Assembly (NCBI GenBank): GCA_011800155.1
Contig: JAALGH010000019.1
Location: forward strand, 83,206 to 147,205
Length of the DNA: 64,000 bases
From: Flammulina velutipes
Taxonomy: Eukaryota; Basidiomycota; Agaricomycetes; Agaricales; Physalacriaceae
Reading direction: 5' to 3'
Shown here: piece after piece, positions 1-8,538 of the stretch
Layout: each line of letters begins with the position of its first letter
Numbering within the stretch: position 1 is the first letter of the stretch
The notes under the pieces: model-generated
Seen by the model: the letters and a program-made list of their open reading frames with translations, nothing else
Told to the model about the DNA's origin: nothing
Database searches by the model: none
Made by a program: the position numbers and the translations under genes

Positions 1-3000
1 CGTCCACTCTAGACTTCCAAACGTCTTCTTTCAGCTTCTCCATCTCCTTCTCCCTGTTCCATAAATCCATGGCTCTTTGCACGATGACATCACCGTGGGA
101 AACTATACCACTGAACGGCGTAGTTAACCAGGTTGCTTGCACAAAGTCCAGAGGTAGCAGAGGTTCCGCTCCTGTCGCAGCTCGGTAGGGGCTCATGTGC
201 ATAACACGGGAGATAGTAACTCTCTCTGCCCACATCATGGCGAATGTCCCTTCCGACCACTTGGATTCGTTTCCTTTGGCTAATTTGAATAGACCCTCCC
301 GAACATCGTAATGCCTGTTTTCGATGATACCGTTTGCCTGAGAGTTGTAGCCAGAAATCCTGATGTGTTTCACTCCGTATTGTCGGGATAGTCGGTCCAT
401 TGCAGCAATAAACGCTTGCCCATTATCCGTCACGATTTCCCTAAGCGATCCCCATCGACATATGAGCTCCTCAAATATGAAAGCTGCCAGAGTGTTTTCG
501 TTCTCCTTCCTGAGCATCCGGAATTCGGGGTACGCCGTTAGAGAACACCTCGCGTGTACGAAGTATTTGAAACCGTTTGAAGGTGGCATGAAAAAGGTGT
601 CGATATATGCTTTCGCAAACAAAGGTGCTGGTTCCGCTACGACCGGTGGAATATGCCAGTGCTGCGTGCGTCGCAGCTGACACTCGTGACATGTCGATAG
701 GTACCACTTGATGTCGTTCAACAGTCCCGGCCACCAGAATCGAATCTGTACGGTATGGCGGACTGAGAACGTTCCTTTGTGTCCCAATCTGTCATGCGCC
801 GATCGTAAAATCCCAAGTCGAGCTGGTGGCTTGACCACTAGTTGATGCTTCCCGTTTTCCATCCTGCGCCACAGGTCACTTTCCCTTCGAAAGAAACCCG
901 TTGCGTATTTGATGAACCTCTTCCTCTCCTTCTCTCCCATCCTCTCCGGTATTTCCAATTTATCCAAGAAACGCAGGATTTGCACAAGGCGCTCATCCTG
1001 CGCCATATGTTTCTTCGACCTGGGAATCTCCGGTGTGGCGTCTGGCTGGATGTTCGGATTTAACTCGTCGTACGAGTAGTCCGGGACTTCCACCAGCTCC
1101 CTCAACAGTACTTCACAAACGGTTGCTTCAGGTTCCACGTGCGCCGACGCTATTACCTGAAGGAACCCGTAATGCCTATCCACCCAATCTTCGTCGTCCT
1201 CCTCCAACTCCTCTCCAGGAAACGGTCGCCGACGAGATAGACCATCTACCCCGTGACGAATCCCCGGAACGTGTACCAGCTTGAAGGTAAATAGCAGGAC
1301 ACCTGCGACCCATCGGTTTATTGTGGCGTTCGGGTTCAGATCAGGATTGTTGATCATTCCCTTAATAGCTGTGGCGTCCACTTCTACGACCAGATTCCTA
1401 GCTCCGATGATGTACATGGATACCGCTTTCAGAGCCCTGTAGAGTCCGTATAACTCCAGTTTTGGCTGACTGTAGTTGGTTTCCCTGGGGTTCAATGCCA
1501 TAGATCCAAAACGGTTTGGGTACCGCAAGCGTGCGTCCTCTTCGTCTTCCTGGAAGAGAGCGTAGCCAATCGCGATAACGCTTGAATCTACGCATAGAAT
1601 TATAGGTGCGCCCGAGTGGTAGTCCAAAGGGCGCAATGCAGGTGAACTTAGCATCGCGGCTTTCAGCTCGTCCTGCGCGTCCTGTTGTTCTGGTCCCCAA
1701 TAGAATTCGGCATCCTTCTTCGTCAAGTCCACTAGAGGCCTAGATAAACCCGCGAAGTTCCATATGAACACCCTCATGAGGCCCACGGTCCCCATGAATG
1801 CTCGTACATCCGTGAGGTCCCTGCATGGTCCCCAGTTCCTAACTTTCTCCATCTTCGTTTCGTCGGGTTCCCTCCCTGCGTAGGTACACTTGTGTCCAAC
1901 AAGCATGGCTTCTGGAACGCAAAGGAAAGCCTTTTTCCCGCTCCAAGTACATCCAATGTACCAAATCCTCTGGACGATCCGTCCGAGCGCCTGAAAATGC
2001 TCCCAAACGAATCTCCGTATCCCCTCGTTTCCTTCAATCGTCTCGTACCCTCCGTCCTTGGTCTCGTATCTTGTAGGTGGTCCTCGAATACCTGCGTCAT
2101 CCATAAAAGGTATTGTGAATTCCGGTATTTCGTCCTGCAGTGCGTAGGTGACGTCCCCATGTAAAATGGGTACACTATTCGTCCATCCCATTGGTAGCTT
2201 CGTGAGTCGAAAGGTGCCTAACGGTGTCTGGAAAGTCGTATAATCCCTAGACGGCTGCGCAAGTCCTCTTTGATCGAACGCCACAAAGAGATCCAGAACT
2301 CCATAACATGCGCGCCCAGCAAATGACTCCGCCAGCGTTTCGACGAACGGTAACATCCCACTATCGCGTATAGTGACCGCGTTCAGAGGCTGTAGGTCGT
2401 GTACAATCCGCAAGGATTTCCCGTCCTTCTTGAGTACCGTGAACCAGCGCGATCGGTAGGAAGAGCTTGATGGCTCGTACGCTCCGGACGCGACCTTCTC
2501 CCTAACGATGCGAATGACTTCGTCGTATATCCCAGGTGGTATCGGCATGTTCCTATTGACCCAAGGAATATGTTCTGTTATTCCCATGTTTACCGGCGGG
2601 AAGAAGTCTTCCCGAAAGTGTCCTTTTTCCGTTTCGTCCCAAGCGAATCCTTTTTCGTGTAGCGCCATAAAGTGATGCATCAACTTCCTCTCTTCTGGCC
2701 AGAGAAATCCCTCGGGATGCAAGTCGTCGATGATCTTTTTCCTTTCCAGAGTGTATCGTCCCCGTGGCTCGAAGTGTGGCGGGCGCACGGGTAGTACGGG
2801 TAAGGTTTCCAGAGGGTTCCCCACGATGTTCCTGACTATCCTGAAGTCCTCTGGTAGAGTGGTGGCGACTGGTTTGATCCTGTTCGCGACCTTTTTGTAT
2901 TTCTTTCCTGCAAACACAGCGACCGGCGCTTTCGTATCCAATATCACAGCCATTCCACCCCTTCCATGACTTCGCGCCTTTGGAACTCCCAATGGACGCG

Positions 3001-3286
3001 ATGAGTCGCTTTTGGCCGGGGTACAAGTGTCCGCGTAGAGCGCCGCAGCCAGAACGAATGCCTTCTGCGCCAATGTTGCTGCGCCATCCGTCTGTACGGC
3101 CTCTTCCAATACTTCCCCTGTAAATCCTGAAATAGATATTCCGTATCCTGGTATACTTTCCCAATCTTCGAAGGTTTGTGGTCCTTCCAGAAGCTTTCCG
3201 ATGTGAGGTGTCCTAGATCCAATGCCGTTCCTGTGTGTAACCGTTATAACAAGCCCTGTTTGTTCGTCTTCTTGCATAATCATCAT
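1..3286 (-). CDS. pol: Ty3-type Pol: reverse transcriptase, RNase H, integrase (partial)
   Basis: The frame is open from an ATG at 3286 to the window edge, about 1,095 codons. The reverse transcriptase has a motif A-like DLFVAFD and a catalytic FMDDAG near 2090-2105 in place of the usual YxDD. RNase H follows: CVDSS near 1590, an E in KLELYG near 1460, and VEVDAT near 1390. The integrase has an HHCC-type zinc region at about 690-830 (CHECQLRR) and a DDE core with D in YIDTF near 610, D in VTDNGQ near 435 and E in IIENRH near 325. The pol ATG overlaps the gag stop as ATGA. That suggests termination-reinitiation or a frameshift of one base. A C-terminal chromodomain, if present, would lie outside the window. 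Confidence 0.9.
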   Translation of the reverse strand, partial: MMIMQEDEQTGLVITVTHRNGIGSRTPHIGKLLEGPQTFEDWESIPGYGISISGFTGEVLEEAVQTDGAATLAQKAFVLAAALYADTCTPAKSDSSRPLGVPKARSHGRGGMAVILDTKAPVAVFAGKKYKKVANRIKPVATTLPEDFRIVRNIVGNPLETLPVLPVRPPHFEPRGRYTLERKKIIDDLHPEGFLWPEERKLMHHFMALHEKGFAWDETEKGHFREDFFPPVNMGITEHIPWVNRNMPIPPGIYDEVIRIVREKVASGAYEPSSSSYRSRWFTVLKKDGKSLRIVHDLQPLNAVTIRDSGMLPFVETLAESFAGRACYGVLDLFVAFDQRGLAQPSRDYTTFQTPLGTFRLTKLPMGWTNSVPILHGDVTYALQDEIPEFTIPFMDDAGIRGPPTRYETKDGGYETIEGNEGIRRFVWEHFQALGRIVQRIWYIGCTWSGKKAFLCVPEAMLVGHKCTYAGREPDETKMEKVRNWGPCRDLTDVRAFMGTVGLMRVFIWNFAGLSRPLVDLTKKDAEFYWGPEQQDAQDELKAAMLSSPALRPLDYHSGAPIILCVDSSVIAIGYALFQEDEEDARLRYPNRFGSMALNPRETNYSQPKLELYGLYRALKAVSMYIIGARNLVVEVDATAIKGMINNPDLNPNATINRWVAGVLLFTFKLVHVPGIRHGVDGLSRRRPFPGEELEEDDEDWVDRHYGFLQVIASAHVEPEATVCEVLLRELVEVPDYSYDELNPNIQPDATPEIPRSKKHMAQDERLVQILRFLDKLEIPERMGEKERKRFIKYATGFFRRESDLWRRMENGKHQLVVKPPARLGILRSAHDRLGHKGTFSVRHTVQIRFWWPGLLNDIKWYLSTCHECQLRRTQHWHIPPVVAEPAPLFAKAYIDTFFMPPSNGFKYFVHARCSLTAYPEFRMLRKENENTLAAFIFEELICRWGSLREIVTDNGQAFIAAMDRLSRQYGVKHIRISGYNSQANGIIENRHYDVREGLFKLAKGNESKWSEGTFAMMWAERVTISRVMHMSPYRAATGAEPLLPLDFVQATWLTTPFSGIVSHGDVIVQRAMDLWNREKEMEKLKEDVWKSRVD

Positions 3287-5823
3287 TGGTCGTGTGTGTT
3301 GGCGCGAGCCGTATGAATATGCGGTGAGTCCAATTCGTGTTCCCGTGGTGCAGAGAATCTCGGTACGCCTTTCTTATGCGTCGGAATTGCTATAGTCCGT
3401 TCCGAGTTAGGGTCCCTGAGAGTAATGGTTTGTTTTCCGTCGATGTAGTTCCTTGTAACACTTTCGGTAAGTACGCCGAAAGGTCGTCCTAGTAGAATGT
3501 CGTAGGCGACTCCTCGTAGAACGTGGACTTGCAAGAATATCGTAAGGTCGTTTCCGATAGTGAAAGGTACGTTCCGGCAAACCCCCAGTGCAGACTCAAC
3601 ACCTTTGTTGGCAGACTGGACTTGAATTCGTGTTGAGGTGTCCAATGGCAGTCCGACGTGCTCCCACACTTCTTCTGACATTGCCACTAGTTGCGCCCCT
3701 TCGTCCAAGATTGCTTCCACCTCGTACTTGTGATCGATCACCGGAGTGATCGCGCGTAAAGCCAGACTTTCCGCGCCGACGATCACCCCTTGGTCCGCGA
3801 GTGATTGATAGAATGCGTCGATCAATTCCCCCGCTTCCACGGATTCCAAGTTTTCCTCCGAGAGCGGTTCCTCGTCATCGTCCTCGATGGCGAGCATTCC
3901 CGTTTGCGCCACATCTTGTAATATCCTCCGGTTTGATACCACTTCCTTGATGCGTTTCCTAATCTCCGGTGCTACGGCCAGTAAGTCTTTGTTCGACAAA
4001 GTGGACGATCCTCCTAGTATAGTGTCGAAGACCCTATCGCTAGATTCCTTTTCGTTCAGGCCCGGTCCTAATTGGGTACGATATTGTTGATCGTCGGCCC
4101 GAAAAGGGTTCCTTGATCCGATCTGCGGATTTCCTTTTTGCTGAACCTGTTGTGGCTTAGGTGCTGATGGAGCGGCAGTGACGGTAGGCTTCGTCTGCTG
4201 CGCTTGTTTAGGCAAGACGTATCCTGGTGGAAGGTTCGGTCCGGGCGCTGCATCGTGAGCTGCCTTGGGGTCCACCCCAAATGGAGGTTTCTTCCACGTC
4301 GTCTTTGGTATCTCTACTCCTCGAAATGCCATTCGTTTGCCTGGCGGCATTGGCGGTCCTTTGTAGTTGTTTCCCGGCCCCGTGTTTTCCTTCTGGTTAA
4401 GGTTCAACGTAGCGTTCCAAAACTGTTCAGGTTGTTCGGTGATAATCTCGTTGCTGAGAAAAGTGGAGGAAGGCGGTATCCTCGATCCTCCTCCCCCTGG
4501 TCGAGTCACTTCCAGTAGGAAAGCCTTCCCTTCTGGTTGTCCCGTTGGTTTGAGATGCGGATTTTTCAGGTTCCACTGCACGATACGGTCGTACAGCGAT
4601 CCTTCTCCCCTTGGAAAGTCCCTGGATCCGTCCCATAACGTGGTCCTTCCACCTGGCGAGATCAAGACTACTTTGTCTTCGACCGCTTTCCGATGTACTG
4701 GACAAACGTTCCAGCTCCTGCATTCGGTTCCTCCGCAGAAACATCTAGGTTGGAACTGATTTCGCCTGGTTGATTCCTCGAACCTTTGCGTACTCGTGGA
4801 TTTCACGTTTCCGCCGTTCGCTTGTGGGTTCCTTTGTGGTTGTGGTCCTTGAGCGTTACCTGGTCCATTCTTGTTCTGTCCCGTCGATACTCCTTGTAGA
4901 GTCAGCGCTTGTAGTACCGCTTGTACCACAGCCGCTGGTTCAAATCCTTCGATTTTGACGCTATGTTCTTTTACGCCCGCTTTCTGGTTGGCGATAAACG
5001 TAGAGGTGCCAGTGAGACAGAACTCAGATGCTGATATGAGGTCGGCGAGCTTATGAGGCCTAGTTGGAGGATGGTCTGGGAATTTGATTTCCAAGCGCCT
5101 CTTAACCATTCCTTTCAAAGCTTCTCCCAAGCCGCGCTCGAACAGGCGCGCGAGCTCGGGGTCCGAAACCGCACTCTCTTCCTTGAGAGCTAACCCAATC
5201 CTCTCGAATGTCCGCGTATATTCTCCTAGGGTGTGTAGGTCCTGAGGTGGCGCCAGATGGCGCTGGTCCGATGCGTCCTGTAAGTCCGATAATTCGTATC
5301 GTCCTTTCTCCCTTGCTCCTGGGTACTTGTTGAGCACCGCCTGTACGAAGGCGTCCCATGTTGCCTTGGTTATGACTCCTAGCGCGGATGTCACATCCTT
5401 TGCTTCTGGGATACGGCGCCAGTACTCTCGTGCTTCTGCTGGTAGATAGTACAGGGCGTACTGGATCCAGTCCGCGTCGTCCTTCTTCCCATGTTCCACA
5501 CAAAGGTTTTTCACGTCTTCAAGGTAGTCCATCAGGTCTTTCGGATTTTCCGTAAAGGAGGGGGCGCTTTTGTTTCCCCTTCCCGGCATCGTTTTGTTAG
5601 ACATGTTGGGTGTAGGTGTATTGTTGGTTGGTGGGTTGGTAGGTGTATTGGTAGGCGCGGGGTTGTCTCCTCGGCCTTGGTTTCTGGCTTGATGCGCCAG
5701 GAATGGATTTGTAGGTGGAATTGTTGTTCCAGGTGGTCTCGCGGTCGTGGGTACCGTGAAGTCGAAGGGTTGTAAGGTGAGGGCAGTAAAGTCGATGTCC
5801 AAATCTTCTTGTACCGGAGTCAA
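3283..5823 (-). CDS. gag: Ty3-type Gag with retropepsin-like protease domain (846 aa)
   Basis: The N-terminal ~90 residues are rich in P, T and N. A helical gag core follows (residues ~95-270, with W-rich stretches such as DWIQYAL and EYWRRI). A Cys-rich patch (CFCGGTECRSWNVCPVH, around residue 360) takes the place of a standard CCHC knuckle. A Q/P-rich linker leads to a C-terminal aspartic protease-like domain around residues 690-800. Its putative active site reads ILDEGAQ, where retropepsins have D-S/T-G. The flap region and the ILLGRPF motif, typical of the second half of retropepsin, are present. The ORF starts at the first ATG after the leader and ends four bases into pol. Confidence 0.85.
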   Translation of the reverse strand: MTPVQEDLDIDFTALTLQPFDFTVPTTARPPGTTIPPTNPFLAHQARNQGRGDNPAPTNTPTNPPTNNTPTPNMSNKTMPGRGNKSAPSFTENPKDLMDYLEDVKNLCVEHGKKDDADWIQYALYYLPAEAREYWRRIPEAKDVTSALGVITKATWDAFVQAVLNKYPGAREKGRYELSDLQDASDQRHLAPPQDLHTLGEYTRTFERIGLALKEESAVSDPELARLFERGLGEALKGMVKRRLEIKFPDHPPTRPHKLADLISASEFCLTGTSTFIANQKAGVKEHSVKIEGFEPAAVVQAVLQALTLQGVSTGQNKNGPGNAQGPQPQRNPQANGGNVKSTSTQRFEESTRRNQFQPRCFCGGTECRSWNVCPVHRKAVEDKVVLISPGGRTTLWDGSRDFPRGEGSLYDRIVQWNLKNPHLKPTGQPEGKAFLLEVTRPGGGGSRIPPSSTFLSNEIITEQPEQFWNATLNLNQKENTGPGNNYKGPPMPPGKRMAFRGVEIPKTTWKKPPFGVDPKAAHDAAPGPNLPPGYVLPKQAQQTKPTVTAAPSAPKPQQVQQKGNPQIGSRNPFRADDQQYRTQLGPGLNEKESSDRVFDTILGGSSTLSNKDLLAVAPEIRKRIKEVVSNRRILQDVAQTGMLAIEDDDEEPLSEENLESVEAGELIDAFYQSLADQGVIVGAESLALRAITPVIDHKYEVEAILDEGAQLVAMSEEVWEHVGLPLDTSTRIQVQSANKGVESALGVCRNVPFTIGNDLTIFLQVHVLRGVAYDILLGRPFGVLTESVTRNYIDGKQTITLRDPNSERTIAIPTHKKGVPRFSAPREHELDSPHIHTARANTHDQ

Positions 5824-6053
5824 CGGGTTTACTGGCTCTCCTCTGTCCTCGGGGTCTTCGGTTGTACGAACTTTCTTCGCGAATCTACCGCTGCTCTCTC
5901 TCGGCCTCTTTCCTCCAGCCAGAGTCCGACCCTCGGTTGATTCCTAGACTCCTTTGTCTCGCGACGACAAGGAAAGTGTTCGGAAGAACAAATGGGATCC
6001 TTGTTGTAGTATCCCCTCGCGGTGGGCTCCAGATATAGATCTCTTAACGAGTC

Positions 6054-6804
6054 TGAGTTCGTTGTGATGTTGAGGGGACTACCCGGTGGATTCCTGCTCT
6101 TGTTCTGGCGCACCGAGGTCGCAGACCTTGGTAGGTGAAGAAGTCGGGCAGCGAGCTGTCGCAGACGACGGTTGCGCTTCCAAGTACGCGTTCGTCGAAG
6201 TACTAACGCGTGCGCGAAAGTATAGGTTCCAAAAGTCTCTCGACAGTTGCAAGGGGCTTCTGTGTTGATATTGTGGGGTGATAATTCTATATATCTGTTT
6301 CTACGACATGCTACAGTATTTATACTGTACGCTGTCGGCTTTCTCTTCCGTCTAGTTCTACGCTTAGGCCTCTCGATGCCTGCGTCATGTACCCTGATCG
6401 AGCGATCGTGCGACGATCCGGGGTTTGAGTCCGTGATGTGATTGGCGTTCCGTCGCGTCGAGTCAGACCACCTCGCGATATGACTCTTCGAGGGTGGTAA
6501 TTCTCTCCGTTCCTGTCGGCTTTGGCATCCAGATTCCCGAAGGTGCCTGGGCGCCATGCATGGCGCACAGCCTTGGTGTAATCTCTTCCCATCGATCTGG
6601 ATCTTCTCGTTATCGATCGTTGCAATCCATCGATTAGTTCGGTAGCTTCCGTGTTCTGAAACGTCCATGCTTGTGCCGTGTGAAGTGCTGCGCCATATGT
6701 TCCTAATGCGGACGCGCCGTGGATGGCGCGTTCACACGTTCCGACCTATATGGCGCTGGCGCCGTCGTGCGCCACACCCATGTTTAGTATCAGTTCTGCA
6801 CTCA
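6054..6804 (-). repeat. Candidate 5' LTR of the Ty3-type element
   Basis: The span begins TGAGTTC and ends GCACTCA on the plus strand, giving short inverted ends TGAGT/ACTCA. The right end coincides with the point where KDZ coding sequence resumes. A TATAAATA box read on the minus strand (about 6313-6321) sits inside it, as expected for a U3 promoter. The left limit is less certain because the second LTR is not visible, and no clear tRNA primer site with TGG follows the inner end. A possible primer-like stretch, TGGAGCCCAC on the minus strand, lies about 23 bases further in (6022-6031). The leader between the LTR and gag is 5824-6053. Confidence 0.45.
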
Positions 6805-7492
6805 GCCCAAGTGCAGGCTGTACAGTACCGCACGGCGTACACTGCCCTGGCCAGCTTGGAGGACGATGTCGCGCCCTTTCGCGCCCTGACTGATAGCGAC
6901 ATTCAGACCAAATTTGTGTTTGATCATGACGGGCAGGCTGCGCGTCGACTGGCCAAGTTGACGCAACACTCCAGTCGTCGCCGTATCCAGACGACAATGA
7001 TGCGGGTGGATGATAACGAGCAGGAGGGGGCTGGGGAAGAGACGCCTGACGGGGCCTGGGTGGCGGGGTCCAGTCGACAGAAGATGAGTTGGATATGGAC
7101 CGCGCAAGGTGCTCCCGACGTGGAGGATGAACAATTTTTGCATGATTGTAAGTACTTAATATACTGATATCCGGCAGTGACTGATGCGTGGCATAGCTGT
7201 TCGAGTAGAATGGTCGAAGTCCTTTGCGCGAAAGGAACGTTGGAAGGAGGAGGTGATTCTTTTGGAGGAGGAAATGCGTCGTGTGTTGGAATCCCTTCAA
7301 TATGAGGCGAAGGAGTGGAGAGCACGGGAAGCTGGGGTACAAATGTCAAAGCATACGGGTGAAGGCATGCGTGCGTACGCGCGACGTCAGGCGGCGATTC
7401 GGGAGCGGCTGCTGCATCGTTTCACGGAGCTCTTCTCTCCAGAGCCACGCGGGGTCTCAGGGAAACGCAAGAAACGTGGCGAGGATGACTGA
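6805..7492 (+). pseudogene. KDZ transposase copy A, C-terminal fragment
   Basis: Two exons (6805-7147 and 7197-7492) are homologous along their whole length to the end of the intact KDZ copy D at 37845-42021. Shared landmarks are the QYRTAYTAL / RYRVARKAL segment, a SWIWTAQG motif, the intron placed after LHD/LHE, the coiled-coil EELLLLEEEMRR / EVILLEEEMRR and the AYxxRQAA tail. The 5' part is separated from it by the Ty3-type element, or lost to the left. The remaining sequence has no internal stop, so the interruption looks fairly recent. The stop is at 7490-7492. Confidence 0.85.
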
Positions 7493-8538
7493 GCCTGGTG
7501 GCGCAAGGGGCTTTAGGACTTTGCTAATAGATTATTTAATTTTCTTAATCAATTATTTAAGTTATCGTAATTTAATTCTCTAGTTCTTAAGCTGCTTTTG
7601 AGGATGGGAGGCACGGCATTGGACATGCCATTGATGTTGAGCAGCGGCACACCGGTAAACCCGGGACGAAAATGGCCGTGACTGGAAAATGTAACATCTT
7701 CCGTGGCTATAGCCCGGGGAAATTGTCCTTCTTGCTCTAGGGCTACAGCCCGGGAAATTTTAACCATTTAATGCCGCTACAGCTAGGAAGATGTGCCATC
7801 TAGTACTGCCAGTGGTGGCCGTCGAGAGATACCCACGCAGATTTGCTCTGGTGGGTGTGCTGCACAGTTATTGTGAGCACAGCATCTTCCTGGAACACCA
7901 ACATCCATATACCGCCCGCCGTGATGACCTTGCCTGCATACTGGGAGCGAGACCTTCGGGTGTAATATTCTTGTACGTGCCACGATGGTTCTTTTTCATT
8001 CAAACAATTTATCTCTGCTGCCAGGCCGCCGTCGCTGCTGATATGACGATGTTATCGCTTCTATATGACGATACTCGTCCTCGCAGCACGTCCTTGCATC
8101 TACCACGGGATGAGGCCACTATGACTGAGCTCCATGGTTATGCTCTCAGCATACAGCGTCTTGGTAGGTCTCATGTCCTATTCGTCTTCTGTCCAATAAT
8201 TTATCACATCTAGGTCGGCCTTATTTTTCCTTCGCGGGTTGTCCGCGTTGGTTTCAAACTGCTAATCCTAGCGATCTACGTTGGAGAAACAATGTTCAAA
8301 CACGGAACAGGTAATATTCCCCATCTTTCCGTGATTTTTTCAGCCTCCTGACGTCTTCTTAGACCAAGCAGAGGACCTTGCCAGCTCCTTCAAGTCTGCG
8401 CAAGACAAAAGACCTCATCATCCCCTTTAATTCACTACATTATCCTTCCACGTTAGTCGACACGTCCTCCAGGGATTTTTTCCGTAGTAACTTTATATAT
8501 AAACAGAGAAAGCACCAGTATTTATCAACAATCTCAAG
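7493..8538. other. Intergenic stretch without a recognisable gene
   Basis: Several ORFs of 60-140 codons occur on both strands (for example 7791-8213 plus and 7549-7767 minus), but I recognise none and see no splice-consistent gene. Two near-identical phrases, CTATAGCCCGGGGAAATT near 7705 and CTACAGCCCGGGAAATTT near 7742, form a short direct repeat. The left end of the hAT element encoded at 8539 should lie here, but I could not find an inverted terminal repeat. Confidence 0.4.

Larger units (their letters stand above)
1..6804 (-). mobile_element. Ty3-type LTR retrotransposon, 3' part outside the window
   Basis: Reading leftward on the minus strand the order is LTR-like sequence, gag with protease, then pol with reverse transcriptase, RNase H and integrase. 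RNase H before integrase is the Ty3 order. The element ends at 6804: from 6805 rightward the sequence reads directly as the C-terminal half of a KDZ transposase, so the element inserted into that gene. Both large ORFs are open over everything visible, so it may be a recent insertion. The 3' LTR and the other target duplication lie left of the window. Confidence 0.85.

Noticed and set aside
2553..3164. 203-codon minus-strand ORF inside pol
   Set aside because: Another frame of the reverse transcriptase region; the real pol frame is open across it.
6022..6040. TGGAGCCCAC on the minus strand as the primer-binding site of the Ty3-type element
   Set aside because: It lies 23 bases away from the best LTR end and matches no tRNA end I can name with confidence, so it is not called.
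5829..6668. 279-codon minus-strand ORF between gag and the KDZ fragment
   Set aside because: Lies in the leader and candidate LTR of the Ty3-type element. Low-complexity and Arg-rich, with no recognisable domain, and an LTR promoter region is a simpler reading.
6746..7349. Minus-strand ORFs of 113-198 codons
   Set aside because: Antisense to the KDZ copy A fragment, which has clear homology on the plus strand.
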